Assembly: GCF_034932365.1 (NCBI RefSeq) | Contig: NZ_JAYGHR010000074.1 | Span: forward strand, 1 to 64,000 | Direction: 5' to 3' | Origin: Capilliphycus robustus | GTDB taxonomy: Bacteria > Cyanobacteriota > Cyanobacteriia > Cyanobacteriales > Microcoleaceae | Length of the DNA stretch: 64,000 nt | Part shown: positions 16,937-27,500 of the stretch, in pieces | Layout of the letters: each line of letters begins with the position of its first letter | Position numbering within the stretch: the first letter of the stretch is position 1 | Made by a program: the position numbers and the translations under genes | The notes under the pieces: generated by a model | What the model was told of the DNA's origin: nothing | What the model saw: only the letters and a program-made list of their open reading frames with translations | Database searches by the model: none

Positions 16937-18412
16937 ATGTACATCGTACAGATTGCCTCTGAATGCGCTCCCGTAATTAAAGCCGGAGGCTTGGGCGATG
17001 TGGTTTACGGACTCAGCCGAGAGTTAGAAATTCGGGGCCATAACGTAGAGATTATTCTACCGAAATATGACTGTATGCGGTATGACCACATCTGGGGACT
17101 GCACGAAGCCTATCGGGATTTATGGGTGCCTTGGTATGATGGCGCTATTGTTTGTGATGTTTATTGCGGTTGGGTACACGGACGGTTATGCTTCTTTATT
17201 GAACCTCGTTCGGAGGATAACTTCTTCAACCGAGGCTGTTATTATGGCTGTGATGATGACAATATGCGGTTTGCCTTTTTTAGTAAGGCAGCGTTAGAGT
17301 TTTTACTCCGCACGAATAAACGCCCAGATGTCATTCACTGCCATGACTGGCAAACTGGCTTAATCCCCGTGATGCTCTATGAGATTTACAAATATCATGG
17401 CATGGAGTATCAACGAGTTTGCTATACCATTCATAATTTTAAACACCAAGGAATCGCCGGAATCGATGCTCTTTGGGCGACAGGACTCAATAACGAAGCT
17501 TATTATTTTGATTATAGTCGTCTGCGAGACAATTTCAATCCCTTCGCGCTTAACTTTATGAAGGGTGGCATTGTTTACTCCAATTTTGTGACAACAGTTT
17601 CACCTCATCATGCTTGGGAAGCCCATCAAGGTGACTGTGGTTATGGTTTAGGGCATACATTGCATGAACACCAACAGAAGTTTAGCGGTATTCTCAATGG
17701 CATTGATTATAATGTCTGGAATCCCGAAACGGATGACTATATTCCCTTTAATTATAGTCCTGAAGATTTCGATACCAAAATCAAGAATTCAAAGGCTTTA
17801 CGAGAAAAACTCTGGCTGCGTCATGTCAATCAACCGATTATCGCCTATATTGGTCGCTTAGACGATCAAAAAGGAGTTCATCTGGTTCATCATGCCATGT
17901 ATTACGCCCTACACCGACAAGCTCAATTTGTGCTATTAGGTTCGGCAACAGAACGAGGAATTAACGATTGGTTCTGGCATGAAAAGAACTTCCTTAATAG
18001 TAACCCAGATTGTCACTTAGAAATCGGCTTTAACGAAGAACTTTCACACCTGATTTATGCTGGGGCCGATATGATTATTGTCCCCAGTAACTATGAACCT
18101 TGCGGGTTAACTCAAATGATCGGCATGAGATACGGAACCGTGCCAATTGTGCGAGGTGTGGGAGGGTTAGTCAGTACCGTATTTGACCGAGATTATGATG
18201 AAAATAAACCCGAAGAAAAACGCAATGGTTATGTTTTCTATCAAACCGATAATCAGGCCTTAGAATCAGCGATGGATCGGGCAATTGGTTTATGGCATCA
18301 TTACCCGAAAGACTTCCGTCAGCTCGCCCTACAAGGCATGGAGTATGATTATTCTTGGCATAATCCCGGCCAAGATTATGTCGGGATTTATGACTATATT
18401 CGGCATAAATAG
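16937..18412 (+). CDS. glgA: glycogen synthase, GT5 family
   Basis: ADP-glucose-dependent glucosyltransferase that extends the alpha-1,4 chain of glycogen. The 491-residue protein starts with the Rossmann segment IASECAPVIKAGGLGDVVYG. KAGGLGD is the ADP-glucose binding motif. The C-terminal domain has IGRLDDQKG and the donor-site stretch VPSNYEPCGLTQMIGMRYG. The sequence resembles the second cyanobacterial isoform (GlgA2 type), inferred from features such as HCHDWQTGLIPVMLYE and GILNGIDYNVWNP. A GTGAGGAG sequence precedes the ATG. The glucokinase gene follows 40 bp later and is probably co-transcribed. Confidence 0.95.
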   Translation: MYIVQIASECAPVIKAGGLGDVVYGLSRELEIRGHNVEIILPKYDCMRYDHIWGLHEAYRDLWVPWYDGAIVCDVYCGWVHGRLCFFIEPRSEDNFFNRGCYYGCDDDNMRFAFFSKAALEFLLRTNKRPDVIHCHDWQTGLIPVMLYEIYKYHGMEYQRVCYTIHNFKHQGIAGIDALWATGLNNEAYYFDYSRLRDNFNPFALNFMKGGIVYSNFVTTVSPHHAWEAHQGDCGYGLGHTLHEHQQKFSGILNGIDYNVWNPETDDYIPFNYSPEDFDTKIKNSKALREKLWLRHVNQPIIAYIGRLDDQKGVHLVHHAMYYALHRQAQFVLLGSATERGINDWFWHEKNFLNSNPDCHLEIGFNEELSHLIYAGADMIIVPSNYEPCGLTQMIGMRYGTVPIVRGVGGLVSTVFDRDYDENKPEEKRNGYVFYQTDNQALESAMDRAIGLWHHYPKDFRQLALQGMEYDYSWHNPGQDYVGIYDYIRHK

Positions 18413-18452
18413 AAACGGATGATTTTATCGTTAAATTCGGGGGTGAAGAAAA

Positions 18453-19409
18453 ATGACGAATAAAATTCTTGCCCTCGATTTTGGCGGTACCAAATTAGCT
18501 GCGGCTACTCTGATTTCTGGTCAACGACAATGGCACAATACCCGCCGTCAACTGTCTGGAAATTCTCCCACTGCCACGACTGATTTAGAAATCATGCGAT
18601 CGCTGATTCAGGAGTTATTAGGCGATGAAAAACCCCTTGCAATTGGCGTCAGTTTTGGCGGGCCTGTTGATGCAAAAACGGGAATTGTTCGTTTATCTCA
18701 TCATGTTTCAGGATGGGAAAATGTGCCTCTACGTGAGATTTTAGAAGCCGAATATAACGTTCCGGTTCGAGTCGATAATGATGCCAATGTTGCGGCTTTG
18801 GGAGAATACAAATTCGGCGCCGGACAAGGCTGTGAAAGTTTATTTTACATTACTGTCAGTACAGGTGTCGGAGGCGGTTGGATACTCAATGGTCGTCTTT
18901 GGCAAGGTTCCCAGGGAATGGCGGGGGAAATTGGTCATACCGTCGTACAACCAGACGGGCCATTATGTTTGTGTGGAAAACGCGGTTGTGTGGAAAGATT
19001 GGCGTCCGGGCCATATATTGCCCAACAAATTCGTCAAGGCTTAAATGAACAACCCGAAAAAGGGGAAATTATTCGCAATTTAGTTAATCATCAACTTGAT
19101 AATATTACGGCCCAAATTGTTAGTCAAGCCGCAAACATCGGTGATGAACTTTGTCAAAACGCGATCAAATTAGCAGGATGGGCGATTGGGGTTGGTATTG
19201 GTAATGCGGCGAATTTTATCAATCCTCAACGGTTTATCTTGGGCGGTGGCGTAACGAAAGCAGGGGATTTATTTTGGCAGCAAGTTCGGCAAATTTCTCG
19301 CCAAACCGCGTTACCTGAAATTGATTTTGACATAGTTTCCGCCCAGTTAGGGGATGAAGCGCCTCTTTGGGGTGCCGTTGCATTGGCTGAAACAGCCTTT
19401 TACAGTTAA
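18453..19409 (+). CDS. ROK family sugar kinase, probable glucokinase
   Basis: A 318-residue ROK protein. The ATP site DFGGTKLAAA is at the N-terminus, GVSFGGPVD follows, and the catalytic Asp lies in RVDNDANVAALGEYKFG. The zinc motif of ROK proteins is present as GH-T-V (GEIGHTVV) and CLCGKRGCVE. The final GGG-V motif FILGGGV closes the nucleotide pocket. The family phosphorylates glucose or related sugars. Its position after glgA suggests glucose salvage linked to glycogen metabolism. No DNA-binding domain is present, so it is an enzyme rather than a repressor. Confidence 0.9.
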   Translation: MTNKILALDFGGTKLAAATLISGQRQWHNTRRQLSGNSPTATTDLEIMRSLIQELLGDEKPLAIGVSFGGPVDAKTGIVRLSHHVSGWENVPLREILEAEYNVPVRVDNDANVAALGEYKFGAGQGCESLFYITVSTGVGGGWILNGRLWQGSQGMAGEIGHTVVQPDGPLCLCGKRGCVERLASGPYIAQQIRQGLNEQPEKGEIIRNLVNHQLDNITAQIVSQAANIGDELCQNAIKLAGWAIGVGIGNAANFINPQRFILGGGVTKAGDLFWQQVRQISRQTALPEIDFDIVSAQLGDEAPLWGAVALAETAFYS

Positions 19410-19657
19410 CAGTATCACCCCATTGCTTGCCTTTTTTCATATTATAACATTAAACGATATAAAACTTCATCAATTTTTGCTAATTTATATCTGATAAAAT
19501 TTTAATCAAATTATTCCAGAACTTGTTATTTTTTCTAGGAAAATAACAGAAATTCCGTATTTGTACGCTTGTAGAAACCCTGATCAATCGCTTAAAATTG
19601 AAGGAGTAGACAGAGATAAGCCTTGAGTTCAGGTTCAAACCAATCTAAGGAGAAACC

Positions 19658-19804
19658 ATGCTGCTGTCACACGTATCTATCAAAAGTTCATCCTCAACAA
19701 AAAAGAAAAAAGCGGAATATGTGAGAAAGCTAGAACCCTATATTTGCCCTCAGTGTGAGGATCAACCCAATACTGATTCTAGCAAATCCTCTGAGAAGGA
19801 ATGA
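19658..19804 (+). CDS. small protein with CPQC motif, 48 residues
   Basis: A short frame starting ATG at 19658 and ending TGA at 19802-19804. A good ribosome-binding site (TAAGGAG, 7 bases upstream) precedes it, after an AT-rich 250-bp leader. The product has a Ser/Lys-rich basic first half (SIKSSSSTKKKKAEYVRKLE) and a single CPQC pair that might bind metal, then an acidic, Ser-rich end. I do not recognise the family. The strong RBS and position between genes support it as real. Confidence 0.5.
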   Translation: MLLSHVSIKSSSSTKKKKAEYVRKLEPYICPQCEDQPNTDSSKSSEKE

Positions 19805-19880
19805 ATGGACTAAATTGCGATCGCTTGAGTCTTGCTTAATGTTATCACGGGTGTACTACTATTAGGCAAACTATCAATCA

Positions 19881-20444
19881 ATGGTACACATCTACTCCTT
19901 AAATTTTCGAGAAGCCACTCCTCAAGATTGGCAAAAAATAATGGGTATTCATAACTCTAATGTTAGAGAACAGAATGCCTCAAATTGTCATGGCTTCCTT
20001 TTGGCTAAAACCACAGAAGAAGAGATTATAGAAAATATCAATAATCAGACTCTATATTTTGTGGCTGCTAATATTAGCGATGAAATTTTCGGATTTTTAG
20101 CGTTATCAAAACCCAAAATCAGCAATGAATTTTTTAATCAAATTATTTGGAAAGACGATTCTTGTCAGAATAAAATATTGAGTGATAGACATTTTTATAT
20201 TAAAATCGTCGCCACTCACCCCAACCATCAGAGTAAAGGTGTTGCTCAATTTATGTATAAATCCCTGTATGAAAGCTTTCCCAATTCGTTCTTTTCAACC
20301 TTTATTGTTTCCAAACCTATTTTCAATCATCGTTCAATACTATTCCATGAAAAGCAAGGGTTTTACCTTGTAGGAACTCTTAAACGCTCATCATTCCTCG
20401 ACTTAAAAAATTATGAAAGTGTTTTGATGGTCAAAGAAATATAA
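19881..20444 (+). CDS. GNAT family N-acetyltransferase
   Basis: A 187-residue acetyl-CoA-dependent acyltransferase. The N-terminus LNFREATPQDWQKIMGIHN is the usual first strand and helix. The acetyl-CoA binding motif A appears as IKIVATHPNHQSKGVAQFMYKSL (V-x-P-xx-Q/R-xx-G-x-A). Motif B is the segment HRSILFHEKQGFYLVGTL. The substrate is unknown. A long insertion before motif A makes it a little larger than minimal GNATs. It stands alone upstream of a hydrolase gene. Confidence 0.85.
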   Translation: MVHIYSLNFREATPQDWQKIMGIHNSNVREQNASNCHGFLLAKTTEEEIIENINNQTLYFVAANISDEIFGFLALSKPKISNEFFNQIIWKDDSCQNKILSDRHFYIKIVATHPNHQSKGVAQFMYKSLYESFPNSFFSTFIVSKPIFNHRSILFHEKQGFYLVGTLKRSSFLDLKNYESVLMVKEI

Positions 20445-20463
20445 CCCTGTTTTTATTTCAGGT

Positions 20464-20553
20464 CAGGGATTGAATAAAACCCGCTATACCTTTAATATTA
20501 GAGTTAATCAACCGCAAGGCTCTCCCGTACTTTTTCTGAGAATTTCCAATTGA
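20464..20553 (+). pseudogene. possible C-terminal gene remnant
   Basis: A frame reads QGLNKTRYTFNIRVNQPQG, then SPVLFLRISN and stop, immediately before the hydrolase RBS. Alternating hydrophobic residues look like a beta-rich protein end, but there is no start codon or upstream homology. It may be the remnant of a deleted gene. Confidence is low. Confidence 0.25.
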
Positions 20554-20565
20554 TAGGAGGTTTCT

Positions 20566-21438
20566 ATGTCTATTTTAAAAGGAACTTGGACGAGTGAATA
20601 CATCACTACAAATGGTGTAACCCTGCATTATGTTACCCAAGGTAACGGGCCATTGATGCTCATGTTGCATGGGTTTCCTGAGTTTTGGTATTCGTGGCGC
20701 CATCAAATTCCCGAATTTTCCCAAGATTATAAAGTTGTTGCTTTAGATCTACGTGGCTACAACGACAGTGATAAACCCAAAGATTTATCTGCTTATAGCA
20801 TGAAAGAATTGATCCAAGATATTCGAGGGGTAATTATAGGCTTAGGATATGATCATTGTACCTTAGTGGCTCACGATTGGGGTGGGGCGATCGCTTGGAA
20901 TGTTGCCTATACTTATCCGGAAATGGTTGATAAATTAATCGTGATGAATTTGCCCCATCCGGCGAAGTTTGCTCAGGGGTTATGGACGATTGATCAGTTA
21001 CAAAAAAGCTGGTATATCTTTTTCTTTCAACTCCCTATTTTACCTGAGTTATTGTTACAATCCGATGATTATCGAGCGATTGCTTCTGCTTTTGTTAACA
21101 TGGCAATTGACAAAAGTGCTTTTACTTCTAATGACTTAGAAATGTACAAAAATGCAGCCGCTAAACGAGGTGCGTTAACCGCGATGATCAACTATTATCG
21201 CAATGTTTTTCCCGCGTTTTTTAATCCCCCAGATCGACCACAATGGGGTTTATTAACGGTTCCGACCTTGATGATTTGGGGAGAAAATGATGCAGCTTTA
21301 GGTAAAGAATTAACCGAGGGAACGGAAGAATATGTACAGAATTTTCGGATTCGTTATATTCCTAACTGTAGCCATTGGGTACAACAAGAACGTCCTGAAT
21401 TAGTGAATCAATATATGCGAGAATTTTTGAGTGATTAG
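20566..21438 (+). CDS. alpha/beta hydrolase, epoxide hydrolase/dehalogenase-like
   Basis: A 290-residue alpha/beta hydrolase. HGFPEFWYSWRHQ is the HGFP oxyanion motif of epoxide hydrolases and haloalkane dehalogenases. DLRGYNDSDKP follows, the nucleophile elbow is VAHDWGGAIAW with Asp as nucleophile, and the end has LMIWGENDAAL and NCSHWVQQERPE with the catalytic His. An Asp nucleophile plus HGFPE favours soluble epoxide hydrolase. Substrate unknown. The RBS TAGGAGG lies 6 bases before ATG. Confidence 0.9.
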   Translation: MSILKGTWTSEYITTNGVTLHYVTQGNGPLMLMLHGFPEFWYSWRHQIPEFSQDYKVVALDLRGYNDSDKPKDLSAYSMKELIQDIRGVIIGLGYDHCTLVAHDWGGAIAWNVAYTYPEMVDKLIVMNLPHPAKFAQGLWTIDQLQKSWYIFFFQLPILPELLLQSDDYRAIASAFVNMAIDKSAFTSNDLEMYKNAAAKRGALTAMINYYRNVFPAFFNPPDRPQWGLLTVPTLMIWGENDAALGKELTEGTEEYVQNFRIRYIPNCSHWVQQERPELVNQYMREFLSD

Positions 21439-21518
21439 GCTGAATATTTGAGTCTATTTTTAAAAGGGTGCTTGAAAAATTGCTGAGTTTTTAAGTAGAA
21501 TTTCGGGGAAATATACCT

Positions 21519-24500
21519 CTAATTGTTTGGGAAAATTGAGCGGTTCAAGACATCATCAACGGTGAAGGAGTCAATTGCCAATAATTTGATCAATTCTTCT
21601 CCGGTTTGTGCTATAGTTAAAATGAGAGAATCTGGGCGCCGGGAGATGGCTAACTGTTCCCAGGTCAAGCCGCCATCGAGAACGATTAGATCTTGACCAT
21701 CCTCAAAGTCAAGCAACAGATCCAAACCTGAACCTGGTGATACAAAAAAGCGATCGCCTCCTTCCCCACCTGACAAGGTATCCTCCCCCTCTTCTCCCAC
21801 TAACCAGTCATCTCCATCCCCTCCTGAAAGGCGATCGTTTCCTTCACCTGCATCTAGGGTGTCATCCCCGATATCCCCAAAAATTTGATCGTCTCCCTGG
21901 TTTCCATCTAGCCAGTCGTTTCCAACCCCACCATACAGAATATCATTCTCACTATTACCAGACAGTGTATCGTTTCCTTCATTTCCCCATAGCGTATCAT
22001 TTCCCCCATTTCCCTCGATCCAGTCTTCTTCGAGGTTTCCTTCAATATAATCATTATCGATACCCCCTTGCAAAGTATCTTCACCCTTCCCCCCATGCAA
22101 GGTATCGTTTCCTTCATCTCCTGCTAAATAGTCGGCTTCGGTATTTCCATTGATCCAGTCGTTTCCGTCATCCCCAAAAATGCGATCGCTTCCCGAACCT
22201 CCATACAGATGATCTTCTCCATTTTCACCAGAAATATAATCATTTTCCTGATCTCCAAACCCTTGATCATCACCTAAACCCATTTGGAGAGTATCATTTC
22301 CCTCTCCACCGTGAAGGGTATCGTTTCCTTCATCTCCACTGAGATAGTCGTCATTTTCATTTGCGATCGCAATATCGTCACCTTCACCCGCAAACAGGCT
22401 ATCTCTCCCTAATAAACCGAAAATTTGGTCATCTGCGGATGTTCCCATAATGCGATCTGAAGCATTCGTCGGAAATGCGATCGCTTCTCCTTCTAATTCT
22501 ACATCGAATTTCAGATCAAAAGGTCGGTTCGGGGGTGTGATAGGAGGAATGTAAGCAGTCAGATCAAAGAGATCCGATGAACCAGGAACCTCAAAGATAG
22601 CAGTGGGTTGGGGTTCAAAAGTGGGTTCTGGAGTCGCTTCAATAGTTGGTGTTGGTGTTGGAATTATTTCAACAGTTGGTGTTGCTTCAACAGTTGGTGT
22701 TGGTGTTGGAATTATTTCAACAGTTGGTGTTGGAGTTGGTTCAACAGTTGGAGTTGGTTCAACAGTTGGAGTTGGAGTTAGTTCAACAGTTGGAGTTGGA
22801 GTTGGAATTATTTCAACAGTTGGAGTTATTTCAACAGTTGGTGTTGGAGTTGGAATTATTTCAACAGTTGGTGTTGGAGTTGGAATTATTTCAACAGTTG
22901 GTGTTGGTTCAACAGTTGGAATTATTTCAACAGTTGGAGTTGGAGTTGGTTCAACAGTTGGTGTTGGTTCAACAGTTGGAGTTGGAGTTGGTTCAATAGT
23001 TGGTGTTGGTTCAATAGTTGGTGTTGGAATTATTTCAACAGTTGGTGTTGGTTCAATAGTTGGTGTTGGAGTTATTTCAATAGTTGGTGTTGGAATTATT
23101 TCAACAGTTGGTGTTGGTTCAATAGTTGGTGTTGGAGTTGGTTCAATAGTTGGTGTTGGAGTTGGTTCAATAGTTGGAGTTGGTTCAACTATCGGAGTTG
23201 GAGTTGGTGTTGGTTCAATAGTTGGAGTTGGTTCAACAGTTGGAGTTATTTCAATAGTTGGAGTTGGTTCAATAGTTGGTGTTGGTTCAACTATCGGAGT
23301 TGGAGTTGGAGTTGGTTCAACTGTTGGAAGATCATCACTAATAATAGTCAGAGTGGTTGTACCAGGTGAACCCAATATTAGTTTTTGACTAGGGTTCGGG
23401 TTTGTGAGTGCAAAATTAACCGTTTCATCTTCTTCTATATCTTGATCATCTAAAATAGGAATGCTGATGATTTTTTGCGTTTCTCCAGGGTTAAAAGTAA
23501 GAACTCCGCGAGTAGCTGTGTAGTCGTCTCCTGCTGTTGCTGTTCCTCCCATCGTAGTATAGTCAATACTAACCGGAATACTCACAACTTGATCAAGATT
23601 CACTACTATTTCAACAAAACTATCCGTTTCTTTAACAGTATAAGTAGTCTGTTCTAGACTAACCGTTGCAGTCTTATTATCCGTGATTATTAATTCTGCG
23701 GTGTCACTTGTTCCGAGAGTCGCACCAGTAGGGTTAGAAAGTTGCAAGTCTACCGTTTCATCTGCTTCTATAATATCATCATTGTGAATCGGAACTGTAA
23801 AACTTTTTTCAGTTTCTCCGGGGTTAAAGGTTAGAGAGCCTGTTTTTTCAGTGTAGTCTGTTCCTGCTATTGCTGTTCCGTTTGCGGTAGAATAAATAAC
23901 ACTAATAGCTGAACTAGATGGGTTACTCAGACTGATATTAATCGTTGCAGTTTCCGCAAGTTCGCTAACAGTATAGATAGTCTGTTCAAAATCAATAATA
24001 GGAAGCGGATCATCGTTGGCGATCGCAACGGTTAGAGGAGAATTATTAAAAGTCTTTGTTTCCGATGAAGTGAGACTAAGTTCGAGAGTTTCTTCGGGTT
24101 CAAATATTTCATCTCCTAAAATATCTACTGTCAGGGTTTGAGTTGTTTCTCCAACCTCAAAGGTAATGTTTCCGCTTTTATTGACAACCGTTCCCCCAAG
24201 CCGAATATTATCATAATCTATTTCAGGAGTCGCCGTACCTTGCAGGGTATAATTAATCTGACTCTGTTGACTCTGATTTCCAGTTCGAGTTATAGTATAA
24301 GTAACCGTTTGACTGCTAGTATTTCCTTCAGTTATTTCTGTAGGGTTAACCGATAAACTGTAACTAATCTCATTATCTGCAATATCAACCTCAACATTTC
24401 CCACCCCAATATTATCGTAATTTCCATCATTGCTAGTAACGGCATGAATTAGGGTTTGGCTGTGGTTTCCTTCAAGAACCGTATCATCTATTACTGTAAT

Positions 24501-27500
24501 AGTAACCGTTTGGGGAATATTCCAGTTTGTCTCATCAAAAATAACAGAAGAAACTGCTTGAACCTGGCTTCCCGTATCAATAGAAATACTAACAGGTTGA
24601 GTCGGTTGGGTGGCGAGTTTAAGGGTGTAAGTTGTTGTCTCTCCTTCGCTAATATCGAGGGTGTTCTGAGTTACAATAACTTGAGGAGTATTATTATCAA
24701 TGAGAGTCGTAGTTACCGTTTTAGTTTCCGTCTCCGTGCCGTTGATAATGTTATCAATACTAACTTCTACCGTTTCGTTTACTTCGGCGAGATTATCTAT
24801 CTTTCCGGTTAACGTAATGCTGTTTTCAATCTCCCCTGCTGGAATAATGATCGATGTATTATTAGCCGTGTAGTCTACCCCAAACGTTGCGGTTCCTCCA
24901 AAGTTTAAATGAACCGTTACATCTTGGCTTGAAACAGCATCTAAACTCGCAGTAATAGTGGTTGTATTTGCAGTTTCAGAAAAAACAGCATCACTCAAAC
25001 TGAGGCTAACATGAGGAGGAGGATCAATATCTACCAGCGTAATAGTATGAGTTGAAGTTCCCCCAACTGTCGCGTTAGTTGGTGTTTCTAAGTTGAAAAT
25101 AATCGTTTCATCGACTTCATCGAGGTTATCTTGACTCAAATTCAGTGAAATAATGGCTTGAGAATTTCCCGCAGGGATGATAATTGAACTTAGGTTAATA
25201 GTATAGTCGCTGTTATTGGTTGCTGTTCCTGTCACCGCAAACGGAACCGTAATATTAACTCCCGCTACAGCAGACAGTTGAATAATAGCTGTTATTGTTT
25301 CCCCTTCTTCACCGCTTTGGTTAGCCGTTGCAAAATTAACTGTCGGAGCAGTATCATTATCTTGAATAGTACCCTCTCCGGTTCCATCCGTTATCCCTGC
25401 ATTCGATGGGTTGCTGAGAACTAAATTAAACGTTTCATCTGCTTCAAATAAGCTATCTCCCGTGATACTAACGTTAACAGTTTTACTCGTTTCTCCTGGT
25501 TCAAATGTCAGACTTCCTGTTTTTGAGGTGTAGTCTGTTCCTGCGGTGGCGGTAGCATTTTCGGTACTGTAGTTAACTGTAACCGTTTTACTGGTTGGAT
25601 GAGAAAGACTAACGGTAAAAGTAGTATTGACAGTTCCGCTATCCGGTTCTAAACTATTAACATCATTCACCAATAAATTCGGAATTTCACCCAGAGAATT
25701 CGCTGATTTTGGTGTACCATAGATCAGGTTATTATTCGCATCAATACCGTTAATTGTTAGTCCATCATTAGTACGCCAATTATTATCATCTCCGGGTAGA
25801 GTCGGATCGATCCGTTCCATTGTAAAACGAACTGGGTTTTTATTGTCACCGGCTACCCAACCTCCACCATCCTCATTCACAATATCAATAATAGTCCCAT
25901 CAGGAGATTTTAAAGTTAGAGTTTCTCCCTCATTTCCTAACGCTCCTGTATAAATCAAGTCTGCTGTGATATTATTAACAGTAGTCTCATCTGTTCGTTC
26001 TAGTAATAAATAACCTTCAGGTGCGATAATTGTTCCATTGGGAATTGTTTTATTAGGAATTCCGTCACTCGCTTCCAATTTCCAACCACTCAAGTTAATG
26101 CTTGTATAACCTGGGTTGTACAGTTCGATCCATTCATCATTAACGCTATTCGCTGTTCCCATCCAAGCAATTTCATTAATGACAACACTCAAGGGTAAAA
26201 TTGCTTCATAAGCACCAATATCAGGTAAACTATCTCTAGATATTCCCCGTTGATCGGTTGTTTTTGCAGTAGATAGATCGGCTGTATTAATAGCAAGACT
26301 TCCCGATAATAAACTATGAGTCGGAGTTGAACCTCCGTTATTAACAAGTGTAGAATTGAGTCCAACTTCTGCAAAAGTTCCGGTTAAGTTATTGGTTTGA
26401 GTGTTTCCAACCAAAGTATTATTTTGATTTCCCGCTAAAATACTATTGCTGAGAACATTAACAGTATTTAGGTTGTCAATAGCATAACCTTGATTTCCCG
26501 CAATTGTGCTATGATTAATCTTGTTAACAACTCCTGTATTAACAATCCCCGAAACTGGGTTACTGCTAATGGTGCTATTTTCTATTGTTAATGTTCCCGT
26601 CGTATTAACAATAGCACTGGGAAAAATCCCCCCAGGGATCGCACTATTATTACTAACGGTACTTTCTGTTAAACTTAAAATACCCTCATTGCGAATAGCA
26701 CTCCCATTTTTACCAGTATTTCCATCAAACCAACTCTTGCTAAGAGTAACAGTGCCATTCGTTGTATTAATCAGTCCCCCACCGCCACTCGCCTCGCTAC
26801 TATTACCTTGAGCAACGTTGTTAATAATGCTACTATTTATAATAGTCAGAGTTCCATCATTGCCAATTCCTCCCCCATCATCGTTTGAAACATTATTGCG
26901 AATAATCGTTTGATTTAGGGTAAGATTTTCTTGATTATAAATTCCGCCCCCATCTTCGCTTCCGGTGACTGTTCCCTTTTCAAGGGTTAATCCCTGGATG
27001 ATGACATTAATTTGGTCATTTGTGTTATCATCAATCAGAAAAACACGGGAATTGTTGTTCCCGCTAATAAGAATATCAGTTTCTAAACCGTTAATTGTGA
27101 GAGCGCTGGTAATGACCAGTTGCGAACCGTTTAGAGTTATGGTAGAATTAGCTAGGCTAGGATGAAATACAATCGTATCTCCTGTAGAATCGTTGTTAGC
27201 AGTAATAATAGCTTCTCGTAGGGTAACTAAGCCATCCCCCGCTATCGTGTTATCCGCATTACTATTGACAGTAATAGTAGCGAATACTCCGGGATAAGTT
27301 TGCTTAAAAGTCTCTGAAAAAATTGGGTAAATCGTTTGTTTTCCCGTCTTCCAGTCAAAATTCCAACTTCCCCCAAACTTAGGGTTTCCCACTCGCTGGG
27401 AAGATGCAATAATCTCTATTCCTAGAATATCACTCAGTTGTTTTAAGAAATTTTGACCTTCTTTCCCGGCTGCGACTTCACATCCATATAAGACTAAAAT

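Noticed and set aside
22603..23388. Plus-strand frame coding for GVGVGSTVGV repeats
   Set aside because: It is the complement of the Pro/Thr minisatellite of the minus-strand giant gene; it has no RBS and exists only because of the repeat.
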